5,293 nucleotides of DNA, from the NCBI GenBank assembly GCA_013297575.1, contig JAAFHO010000421.1:1-5293 (forward strand), in the 5' to 3' direction. Made by a program: the position numbers and the translations under genes. The notes under the pieces are model-generated. The model was not told the DNA's origin, made no database searches, and saw only the letters and a list, made by a program, of their open reading frames with translations. Positions within the stretch are counted from its first letter, which is position 1; each line of letters begins with the position of its first letter. The stretch is from Chitinophagales bacterium. Its GTDB lineage: Bacteria > Bacteroidota > Bacteroidia > Chitinophagales > Saprospiraceae. This document shows, one piece after another, positions 1-5,293 of this stretch.

Positions 1-494
1 TGCCCCACTTCGCTTTCGTAGTGGTTGCGCATATCCACCAAAATAGTATCGGGTTGGCTGGTGAGTTCGTTAAATGCGCTGGCGTTGAGGTGTTGACCCG
101 TATTGGAAGGGTTAAAACTAGGGTCATCAATACCATCGGCTACTATTTTGTCGCGGACTTTAATGATCAACGCAAAAAATGATTTCCCATCATCGTCCAC
201 CGCAATATTGAGGCGCATCCCTTTAAAAAATTCCCACCGATGAAGTATTTCCTTAAAGGCTTCAAACTGGTGTTCAGGCACTGAAAGTTGAGCATTAACG
301 CCTTCTTTGGCCACGTAAATACGCCCTAACGTGCCTACTTCGGCAAGACCAGCATATAGGTCGTCCCGAAATTGCTTGGGATCATCTAGTTGGATGTATT
401 TGTAAAAGGAAAGTGTTGTGCGCACCTCAGTGCTTCGTTGGAGCTGTTCTTTTAGTTCCTGTCGATTGACGCGGTTGTATAAATGTTTACCCAT
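1..494 (-). CDS. trhO: TrhO, oxygen-dependent tRNA uridine(34) hydroxylase, N-terminal part (runs off left edge)
   Basis: TrhO (YceA family) hydroxylates U34 in the anticodon of certain tRNAs to 5-hydroxyuridine in the cytoplasm, using O2; this is family knowledge. The 164 visible residues match the family start closely. The N-terminal alpha/beta domain has RTTLSFYKY near residues 25-33, GRIYVAKEGVNAQLSVP at 57-73, DDDGKSF at 100-106 and VRDKIVADGIDDP at 113-125. The rhodanese domain then opens with ILVDMRNHYESEVG at 151-164. The rhodanese active-site Cys lies outside the window, so catalytic intactness cannot be judged. The ATG at 494-492 is the only ATG after the in-frame TGA upstream (within the 64-bp gap), and the protein from there has the length expected relative to E. 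coli YceA. There is no Shine-Dalgarno. A TACCTTTG element about 40 bp upstream suggests its own promoter, although it sits only 64 bp after the DUF5691-like gene. Identification is by remembered family sequence. Confidence 0.93.
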   Translation of the reverse strand, partial: MGKHLYNRVNRQELKEQLQRSTEVRTTLSFYKYIQLDDPKQFRDDLYAGLAEVGTLGRIYVAKEGVNAQLSVPEHQFEAFKEILHRWEFFKGMRLNIAVDDDGKSFFALIIKVRDKIVADGIDDPSFNPSNTGQHLNASAFNELTSQPDTILVDMRNHYESEVG

Positions 495-535
495 AAAATT
501 TTGCCACGACCCCGTTTGTAATGCAGGCGGCAGCG

Positions 536-543
536 CAAAGGTA
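536..543 (-). promoter_or_regulatory. Bacteroidota-type -7 promoter element for trhO
   Basis: The minus strand reads TACCTTTG, an exact fit to the TAnnTTTG element of the Bacteroidota primary sigma factor. It lies 41 bp before the trhO ATG, implying a leader of about 35 nt. I do not see a TTTG -33 element at 17-23 bp further upstream, so the promoter may be weak, or trhO may also be read from the upstream gene. Confidence 0.5.
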
Positions 544-558
544 AGGAATGTTCAGATT

Positions 559-2055
559 TTAATCTGCATAATGCCCAAATATCCGCTTCACGACTAAGGC
601 TTTTTCGAGTTCTGGCGCAATAACTTGTAACCATTTATCGCGTTTTTCGGGGCTATCGTAGAGCGTAGGTAGTTCGGCTGGGCGGGTTTGAGGATGAAGG
701 AACACATCCAAAGGCATAATTTGTTGCACTTTACTAAAATAGTATCCCATCCAACTTTGGAATAGTTCGCGAAGGACCCATTCACTAAATTTCAAAGACC
801 AGTTGAATTGAATGGCTGGACTACTCCACACCAAATTGAGCACAGCTGGCGACATTTTTGCATCCATCATAATGGCCTCGCGGTGCGCGGCGGAGCAATG
901 TGAAAGCAAGTCAACAAATTGTAGATTAGTACCTATTTGCAATAAAATGGCCGCCCAATCGGGGTCGGAATAATACAACGTAGCGTTGATGAGCGCGTCT
1001 TGGATATTGATTTTTTGAATAGAAGGGCCATATTTGCTATTTTGGATAGCGGCGAGGGATAGTTCTAGCGGCAAACCACTCGCCAACGGCCAAACAGCAG
1101 GTGGCATTATGGTTAATATTTCCAACCACCAGTCTGCGATGTCTTTTTTTGGGGGAAATCCATTTTGGAAGACGAGCCAAGCGGGATGGAAACAATCATC
1201 ATCGGTATCTGGTAAATGTACCGCTCCATTCATAAAGTATTTAGAGAGCAAACTGATCCATTGCTGGCGCAAGGCACTGTTTTCGATAGTGAGCAAATAC
1301 TGAACTAATAAGCGTTTGGTTTCCTGTACTACGGCTTTTCCACTAGGCGATTTTTGTGCTAAATCATCTAGTTTTGTAGCAAAAAACGTTTCGTCATCGG
1401 GTGTAATACCCACTTTGAATACTTCGATCATCTTTTTTCGGTCGGCAGCACTTTCTTTATCCCAAGTTTTTTCTACTAGTTTTCGACCGATTTCAGGGTT
1501 TTCGATCCTCAACCGACGTAAGATGTCTAATCTTTCAGCAGGTTTGCCTTCTTGCCAAATTTGGTGATAATCCGGTGTTAATGCGTAGTGCCATTTAGTG
1601 TATTGCGCTGCTATCCATAAGCCTCTTTTGCCTATTACTTGAGCAATATATGGGCGTAAATGCGCCATTTTTTTTGTTGCGCCTAATGCAAGGACGCTTG
1701 TAATAATTTCGGGCGCAATCACTTGATTTAGTTGTGCGCACAATTGTAACCAGCGTTGCTCAAAGACGGGGTATTTACTTTCCAGTTCTACAATGTCGTG
1801 CCACAATTGGACGGCGGTAGTATTGCAATAAGGTAAGGATTCTTCGATAAGCATGGGCTGGGGTAAATCCGCTGAAGGAAGGATGCGCTGCCCTGCTTTT
1901 TGAGCCGTGGAGAGCAGGGCTAAAGTGTGCAATAATTGTGTCGTGGTGTCCTCACTAGAAATAGAAGGTACCCACTCCGGCAGTTCGGGGTGGGTACCTA
2001 AGCGATTTGTACCATGTAGGGTTATATCGCGTATTTGTTCAAATATTGGGTGCAT
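559..2055 (-). CDS. DUF5691-like helical repeat protein (498 aa)
   Basis: Function unknown. The protein is soluble, without signal peptide or membrane segment, and looks all-helical with HEAT-like character. Resemblance to the DUF5691 family rests on the middle of the protein: IGKRGLWIAAQ (141-151), a W..G....RL..LR..NPE.GR.L...W..E....R block (167-206), DDETFFATKLDD (220-231), and a region around 236-266 matching the family's stretch after the LDD motif. The C-terminal third (about 300-498) is Trp-rich and not recognised. In other bacteria I recall DUF5691 genes near SWIM zinc-finger, MoxR-type AAA and VWA genes; none is visible here. The start is set at ATG 2055 because a TACCTTTG -7 element lies just 7 bp before it. 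An in-frame ATG at 2124 would add 23 residues, but those are encoded by an intergenic repeat (FVVEKV is also encoded in the copy at 2274-2301) and by the promoter itself. No terminator is evident after the stop. Confidence 0.72.
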   Translation of the reverse strand: MHPIFEQIRDITLHGTNRLGTHPELPEWVPSISSEDTTTQLLHTLALLSTAQKAGQRILPSADLPQPMLIEESLPYCNTTAVQLWHDIVELESKYPVFEQRWLQLCAQLNQVIAPEIITSVLALGATKKMAHLRPYIAQVIGKRGLWIAAQYTKWHYALTPDYHQIWQEGKPAERLDILRRLRIENPEIGRKLVEKTWDKESAADRKKMIEVFKVGITPDDETFFATKLDDLAQKSPSGKAVVQETKRLLVQYLLTIENSALRQQWISLLSKYFMNGAVHLPDTDDDCFHPAWLVFQNGFPPKKDIADWWLEILTIMPPAVWPLASGLPLELSLAAIQNSKYGPSIQKINIQDALINATLYYSDPDWAAILLQIGTNLQFVDLLSHCSAAHREAIMMDAKMSPAVLNLVWSSPAIQFNWSLKFSEWVLRELFQSWMGYYFSKVQQIMPLDVFLHPQTRPAELPTLYDSPEKRDKWLQVIAPELEKALVVKRIFGHYAD

Positions 2056-2062
2056 TACACCA

Positions 2063-2070
2063 CAAAGGTA
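2063..2070 (-). promoter_or_regulatory. -7 promoter element giving a near-leaderless DUF5691-like transcript
   Basis: The minus strand reads TACCTTTG followed by only 7 bases (TGGTGTA) before the ATG at 2055. Since transcription starts a few bases after this element in Bacteroidota, the mRNA would have almost no 5' leader. The nearest TTTG upstream is 13 bp away, shorter than the usual 17-23, so no convincing -33 element is seen. Repeat copy R1 ends about 20 bp upstream. Confidence 0.55.
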
Positions 2071-2090
2071 TCGTTTTCTGATGCAAAATG

Positions 2091-2136
2091 TAGCGTACAC
2101 TTTTTCCACTACAAAAGTCCACAAGAGTCCACAAAG
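2091..2136 (-). repeat. Intergenic repeat copy R1 (inverted relative to R2 and R3)
   Basis: The plus-strand text starts TAGCGTACACTTTTTCCAC. Positions 2091-2118 match the reverse complement of 2274-2301 at 24 of 28 bases, and 2102-2136 match the reverse complement of 2205-2239 at 29 of 35 bases, by hand alignment without gaps. Its inner part is three 10-bp units (acaaaagtcc, acaagagtcc, acaaagatta). It sits directly upstream of the DUF5691-like promoter. Confidence 0.85.
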
Positions 2137-2140
2137 ATTA

Positions 2141-2168
2141 AGCGTACACTCTAGCGTACCCTAGCGTT
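2141..2168. repeat. Short direct repeats AGCGTAC / AGCGTAC / AGCGTTT
   Basis: AGCGTAC begins at 2141 and 2153, and AGCGTTT at 2163. A further AGCGTAC is at 2092, inside R1. The last two units form a 10-bp direct repeat (ctagcgtacc, ctagcgtttt). Their position between the terminator and the DUF5691-like promoter would allow a role as regulator-binding sites, but nothing in the sequence proves it. Confidence 0.45.
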
Positions 2169-2178
2169 TTGTACTGTT

Positions 2179-2206
2179 AAAAAGAGCGAAGCGATTACTC
2201 TTCGCT
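2179..2206 (-). terminator. Rho-independent terminator after the haloperoxidase gene
   Basis: On the minus strand a perfect 7-bp stem (AGCGAAG at 2206-2200, CTTCGCT at 2191-2185) closes an 8-nt loop and is followed by C and five T (2184-2179). It lies about 110 bp after the haloperoxidase stop codon at 2318, the right strand and side to end the barrel-haloperoxidase transcript. On the plus strand no T-run follows, so it is not bidirectional. Confidence 0.65.
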
Positions 2207-2239
2207 TTGTGTCCTTTTGTGCACTTTTGTGGTAGAAAA
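2205..2239 (+). repeat. Intergenic repeat copy R2
   Basis: This copy begins within the terminator hairpin arm and matches the reverse complement of R1 (2102-2136) at 29 of 35 bases. Its first part is three units of about 10 bp (ctttgtgtc, cttttgtgca, cttttgtggt) followed by a GTAGAAAA core. A TACGCT at 2250-2255 echoes the ACGCT end of the other two copies. Confidence 0.8.
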
Positions 2240-2273
2240 TAGTCAATACTACGCTTATTTCTCCTCTAATGTA

Positions 2274-2301
2274 CCTTTTGTGGTGGAAAAAGTACACGCT
2301 A
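2274..2301 (+). repeat. Intergenic repeat copy R3
   Basis: CCTTTTGTGGTGGAAAAAGT followed by ACACGCTA matches the reverse complement of R1 (2091-2118) at 24 of 28 bases, and shares the CTTTTGTGGTrGAAAA core with R2 in the same orientation. It ends 16 bp before the haloperoxidase stop codon, in that gene's 3' untranslated region. Confidence 0.8.
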
Positions 2302-2317
2302 TGGTAACATTTTATCT

Positions 2318-3856
2318 TTATTGTGCACCATCATTTCTTCCACGTTCCACCGCAAATCCACCGATGCGTTTACCAAACTCCAAACCCACTTCGCAGTCCA
2401 CCCGGAAATGGATACCGCCATAAATACGGGATTCGGATGCTTCTAGCGCCATATTGCGAACTTCTGCTGCCTTATCGGGGAATATAAACGCTAATACTTC
2501 TGCGGCAGCACCCGAGAACGTGGAGTGGCCAGATACATAGCCGGGGAAATTTGGAATACCCGTTGCTGTTTTAAGGCTAGCATCAATATCGGTTGGTCGT
2601 TGGCTGAGGTAGTAGTATTTGGTATTCCAGCATGCAATACCAGCATCTTGAATGGCTGTGGTGAGTAGTGCCATTGCACGTGCGCTTCGTATTTCGTTCA
2701 ACTGCTTTTCATAAATATATTCGGTTGCTTTGCGGTTCCAGTGACCCGGTGGTGTATATGAACCAACACCATCGGCCCAATAGGCTGCAATACGGTATTG
2801 CTCTGTCGTTCTGTTCTTGGCAAGATCGCGCATTTCGGCTAAATCTGCTTCAAACTGCGCTGATCCAGGCAACGGCGGAGCTGGCGGGCGAATAGCCACC
2901 TTTGTAGTGTCGTTGAAATTCCAAGGTTTTACATTGCCAAAGAACGGTAATAGTGGCGGGCGAGCAGGTATTTCGAGACTTCGCCATTGGGTCGTAATAC
3001 CACGAGCAGTAGCATCGGCTTTTAGGAGCGGATAGTCAACTTGCTTGTTGGCGGCACTCATGCGGTCGGTTTTAGCATAAGCAATAATCCGTTTCGCAAC
3101 TGCAACGCCCAGTGAATCACCTGCGTCGATATCACTCTGAACATTCATGCCACCCCAAAGACGGGTGTTTTTGTGTTCTGTGGACAATTCATCCAAATAA
3201 GGCTTTTCGCCAGGGAACAAAAACTTCAACACTTCACGCGAAGCAGCGGCTACCACAGCATCTTCGGATGGGTACGAAGGCAGGTCGTTGGTAGGCAACA
3301 ATGGCTGAACAGATGTGTCATTTTTGTAAGGAGCAAGGCGATTATGGGCAAATTTTGCTTTCCAAGCAGTCACCAATGCGTCGTATTGCGCTACTGCCAA
3401 CAGGGCAAAGGCACGGGATGCATACGGTGGGTTAGCAAATGGAAATCGGGGGTAAGCTGTCGGGTTATTGGCATCAGGTACGGGGTAGGTACCATCAGCG
3501 TTGTAATTAGGTGCTGCGTTGTAATTGGCTGCCAATTCACGGGCAATTTCGTGCCAGCGAACGACACCATTAGCGCCCCAATATTGCACTGCTTCCTTAT
3601 TTTCGTCGGAAGCAGTGCTCATTGTTGCTTTCAGCGCTGTAATTTCGCTTTGGTACAGATCGGATCCAGCCGCAACAGGCGTAGGTACAGATATTTCACT
3701 GCCATTGGTAAGAATGATTGTTTTCCAATTGCCTCCGTTATTGTCCAAGGAGGTCTCTGCATAGGGTGGGTTTATAAGTGCTTCCGGTGTTTTTTTACAG
3801 GCACTGAACAGGATAAGTCCAGCAAAAAAAAATGTACGTATGTTGATATTTTTCAT
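2318..3856 (-). CDS. Lipoprotein vanadium-dependent haloperoxidase / PAP2-superfamily enzyme (512 aa)
   Basis: Family enzymes either oxidise halides with H2O2 on bound vanadate or act as acid phosphatases. The full signature KX6RP...SGH...SRX5HX3D is present: K413-X6-R420-P421, S442-G443-H444, S476-R477, H483, D487. W410 and F437 fall where Curvularia chloroperoxidase has W350 and F397 (from memory), which favours a haloperoxidase over a plain phosphatase, but the substrate is not proven. The position before SGH is Val (VSGH) rather than the usual Pro. Residues 1-20 are a lipoprotein signal ending FSAC; Cys20 is followed by KK, not an acidic surface-export signal, so a periplasm-facing anchor is likely. 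Residues 151-246 repeat 396-491 with no gap. The ATG at 3856 is preferred over an in-frame TTG two codons upstream. The gene starts 24 bp after the barrel gene stop, with only an A/T-rich leader, so the two are probably one operon ending at the terminator at 2179-2206. Confidence 0.9.
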   Translation of the reverse strand: MKNINIRTFFFAGLILFSACKKTPEALINPPYAETSLDNNGGNWKTIILTNGSEISVPTPVAAGSDLYQSEITALKATMSTASDENKEAVQYWGANGVVRWHEIARELAANYNAAPNYNADGTYPVPDANNPTAYPRFPFANPPYASRAFALLAVAQYDALVTAWKAKFAHNRLAPYKNDTSVQPLLPTNDLPSYPSEDAVVAAASREVLKFLFPGEKPYLDELSTEHKNTRLWGGMNVQSDIDAGDSLGVAVAKRIIAYAKTDRMSAANKQVDYPLLKADATARGITTQWRSLEIPARPPLLPFFGNVKPWNFNDTTKVAIRPPAPPLPGSAQFEADLAEMRDLAKNRTTEQYRIAAYWADGVGSYTPPGHWNRKATEYIYEKQLNEIRSARAMALLTTAIQDAGIACWNTKYYYLSQRPTDIDASLKTATGIPNFPGYVSGHSTFSGAAAEVLAFIFPDKAAEVRNMALEASESRIYGGIHFRVDCEVGLEFGKRIGGFAVERGRNDGAQ

Positions 3857-3880
3857 AATCAATAATTTTTTTAAATTGGA

Positions 3881-4807
3881 TTAATTGGATGCTTTTTTGT
3901 TAAAATCGACGAGATAGAAAACACCTGCGTTCCATCCTGTGGATTGACCTACATTGCGACCATCCAAAACGGATGATCCGCCAACGGACACGGCTAATTG
4001 TTTGATTACCCAATATTTAGCCCAAGCCCCTACCGATGTAGCCTGCATTTTGTTGGTCAACATAGGACCATCGTTGTAGCGGATATCATCGCCGGTGAGG
4101 CCAGTGGACCGATCTCCCCAGAGTTCGATTTGAAATTTGGGTTTTAAAATACCAAGACGCACAGTGGCATCAAACCAATTTGGGACAGGTACTTCATTGG
4201 AATAGATCAATTCGTTGTGGTACAAATAGGAGTCGCGGTTGAGGTGTACATGCGAGCGCCAGGTATGTCCGGCCTGTGCTGTAACATAAATGCCCATACC
4301 TGTAGTAAAATGCGCTATTGCCCTTAAAGAGGCCGTTTTGGATTTTAAGCCAATACTAAATGGCAAAAAATCGGCAAAATAGTTAGAGGCAGGTGTGGAC
4401 AGTCCGCCTGTTGTTTGGAAGCGGAGTTCATTTTTGCCCATTTTGATTTGATAGGGCTGCCATTTGAGCCAAAGTGACAGGTCTTGGATACCGCGTTGGC
4501 CTTGTAAATAACTTACATCCGAACTAGTACGTACCCACGGAAGTGCAACGAGTGCGTTGAGTTTATTGGTAATTCCATAAGCACTCATCAGCATAACATT
4601 TTGATTGGTAACAGTGCCGAGGTTGCTATTGCTGCGCTTGGTTGTGCCCTGCCAATATTCCGACCAATTGCTTTGGTTGTATTGGAGGAGGTTACATAAT
4701 TCGCGTTTTTTCATCAAAAGCCCATCGGTGGGTGACTGGGCTTTGACCAAAACGGGAGCCATTGCTAAAAGAATGGCGCATAATCTGAGTGTTTGTTGTA
4801 CCGTCAT
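3881..4807 (-). CDS. Outer-membrane beta-barrel protein, transporter-like (308 aa)
   Basis: Residues 1-23 are a signal peptide with a hydrophobic core (LCAILLAMAPVLV) and probable cleavage at VKA-QSP. The mature part consists of alternating, aromatic-rich strands with no hydrophobic helix, as in an outer-membrane barrel. The stretch SAYGITNKLNALVALPWV (75-92) followed by GIQDLSLWLKWQPY (106-119) resembles the opening strands of the phenol-degradation MetA-like barrel family, often annotated simply as transporter; this assignment is tentative. The last strand is near GVFYLVDF (295-302), with a short polar tail. It is the first gene of a likely operon with the haloperoxidase 24 bp downstream, and has its own -7 element about 40 bp before the ATG at 4807. 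No Shine-Dalgarno is present. The transported substrate, if any, cannot be read from the sequence. Confidence 0.72.
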   Translation of the reverse strand: MTVQQTLRLCAILLAMAPVLVKAQSPTDGLLMKKRELCNLLQYNQSNWSEYWQGTTKRSNSNLGTVTNQNVMLMSAYGITNKLNALVALPWVRTSSDVSYLQGQRGIQDLSLWLKWQPYQIKMGKNELRFQTTGGLSTPASNYFADFLPFSIGLKSKTASLRAIAHFTTGMGIYVTAQAGHTWRSHVHLNRDSYLYHNELIYSNEVPVPNWFDATVRLGILKPKFQIELWGDRSTGLTGDDIRYNDGPMLTNKMQATSVGAWAKYWVIKQLAVSVGGSSVLDGRNVGQSTGWNAGVFYLVDFNKKASN

Positions 4808-4846
4808 AAAAGTAGAAACCTAGTTCAAAATATTCTAAGTGTCGTA

Positions 4847-4854
4847 CAAAGGTA
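4847..4854 (-). promoter_or_regulatory. -7 promoter element for the barrel-haloperoxidase operon
   Basis: The minus strand reads TACCTTTG, identical to the elements before the DUF5691-like gene and trhO. It stands 39 bp before the ATG at 4807, implying a leader of roughly 35 nt. A TTTG occurs 8 bp upstream, too close for a -33 element, so the upstream half of the promoter is not convincing. Confidence 0.55.
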
Positions 4855-4924
4855 GGCGAAGACAAACCCGATTTATGCTCGATGAAGTAGATTCTAATGA
4901 AATTTTTAGAACTGCGAAGTGTTG

Positions 4925-5293
4925 TTATAATACCGTAATTGGATATAACCACTCGAAAAGCCCTTTAAATTCCCGACTCCAAAAGGCTTCTGTGTGTTGT
5001 CCGCGGTCTTTAACGACCACCTGAAATTGGTCATCTGAGAACCCCGCATCCTTGAGTGTCCAATAGGTGTGTTCCATCGCCCCGGCCATTGAACGCATTT
5101 CTTTTTTGCTGGCGGAAATATAGATTTGACTTTTGGGGCCAGATACTTGTGCGGGCAATTCCATCACCTTAGGATTGTACCAAAATGAAGGCGAAAGCAC
5201 GCCTACTTTACCAAAAACGTGGTTGTACTTCATGCCAGCATAAAAAGCAATCAATCCACCCATAGAGGAACCAACAATTCCGGTGGCCTCTCG
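4925..5293 (-). CDS. Putative esterase, alpha/beta hydrolase (PF00756-like), C-terminal part (runs off right edge)
   Basis: The 122 visible residues carry the nucleophile elbow GSSMGG at residues 8-13 (Ser10 as nucleophile), followed by LSPSFWYNP (33-41), the strand QIYISASKKE (56-65), and the histidine segment DRGQHTEAFWSREF ending in a Trp-containing helix (His100). This order and spacing fits the esterase family of enterochelin esterase, esterase D and antigen 85-type proteins. The acid residue of the triad is probably within or near ASKKE, but I cannot fix it. The N-terminal half, any signal peptide and the start are outside the window, so location and substrate are unknown. The stop is 117 bp before the barrel gene, and that gap holds the barrel gene's -7 element, so the two genes are probably not one tight operon. 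Confidence 0.85.
   Translation of the reverse strand, partial: REATGIVGSSMGGLIAFYAGMKYNHVFGKVGVLSPSFWYNPKVMELPAQVSGPKSQIYISASKKEMRSMAGAMEHTYWTLKDAGFSDDQFQVVVKDRGQHTEAFWSREFKGLFEWLYPITVL

Larger units (their letters stand above)
2056..2317. other. 262-bp intergenic region with repeats, terminator and promoter
   Basis: This gap separates the haloperoxidase gene from the DUF5691-like gene. On the minus strand it holds, in order of transcription, repeat copies R3 and R2 (both in plus orientation), a terminator hairpin with a T-run, three short AGCGT units, repeat copy R1 in the opposite orientation, and the -7 element of the next gene. The two strands both contain short reading stretches that spell FVVEKV or FVVEN, because they cover the repeat; I do not consider them genes. 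Confidence 0.8.

Noticed and set aside
553..566. Inverted repeat CAGATTTTAATCTG at the end of the DUF5691-like gene
   Set aside because: The 6-bp arms are separated by only 2 bases, overlap the stop codon and are not followed by a T-run on the minus strand, so it is not a credible terminator.
452..634. A 60-codon minus-strand frame overlapping the trhO start
   Set aside because: It is a shifted frame across the trhO start and the end of the upstream gene; the trhO frame shows clear family motifs.
2056..2124. A 23-residue N-terminal extension of the DUF5691-like protein from ATG 2124
   Set aside because: The extension is encoded by repeat R1 and the -7 promoter element, so ATG 2055 is a better start.
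2217..2423. Plus-strand frame of 68 codons beginning MCTFVVEN
   Set aside because: Its first half is repeats R2 and R3 and its second half is antisense to the haloperoxidase C-terminus; no promoter or family match.
3173..3865. A 230-codon open frame on the plus strand opposite the haloperoxidase gene
   Set aside because: It lies entirely antisense to a gene with a full catalytic signature, its product is Cys-rich with no recognisable domain, and no promoter or leader supports it.
4892..4911. Inverted repeat TTCTAA / TTAGAA after the esterase stop codon
   Set aside because: The stem is A/T-rich, only 6 bp, and has no following T-run on the minus strand; too weak to call a terminator.

Overview
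The window looks like chromosomal DNA of a member of the Bacteroidota. The promoter-like sites upstream of three genes carry the octamer TACCTTTG, which fits the TAnnTTTG -7 element of that phylum. The start codons have no Shine-Dalgarno sequence, only A/T-rich leaders. One gene encodes a short-signal lipoprotein, and the proteins that can be placed resemble Bacteroidota-type families. No tRNA, rRNA, insertion sequence, CRISPR array or phage gene was found.

All five genes lie on the minus strand, so transcription runs from the right end to the left. At the right edge is the 3' part of an esterase of the enterochelin-esterase/esterase D type (4925-5293, 5' end outside the window). A promoter gap follows, then a probable two-gene operon: an outer-membrane beta-barrel protein (3881-4807) and, 24 bp downstream, a lipoprotein vanadium-dependent haloperoxidase/PAP2-type enzyme (2318-3856) with a complete vanadate-binding signature. 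A 262-bp gap (2056-2317) holds a rho-independent terminator and three copies of an imperfect repeat, one inverted relative to the other two. Then comes a DUF5691-like helical protein (559-2055) with a near-leaderless promoter. After a 64-bp gap with its own -7 element, the 5' part of trhO (tRNA U34 hydroxylase, rhodanese family) runs off the left edge.

The best candidate for a shared task is the barrel plus haloperoxidase pair. Both are exported, one to the outer membrane and one lipid-anchored, and the spacing suggests co-transcription. An envelope oxidation or halogenation role is possible but is inference. The DUF5691 protein and TrhO are cytoplasmic and have no evident link to that pair.

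The observations most worth following are: a gapless internal repeat in the haloperoxidase (exact offset 245 residues) whose first copy has lost most catalytic residues; the chloroperoxidase-like Trp and Phe at its active site; and the inverted repeat family in the 2056-2317 gap. Most of the window is otherwise ordinary, and I do not see a clearly new multi-gene system.
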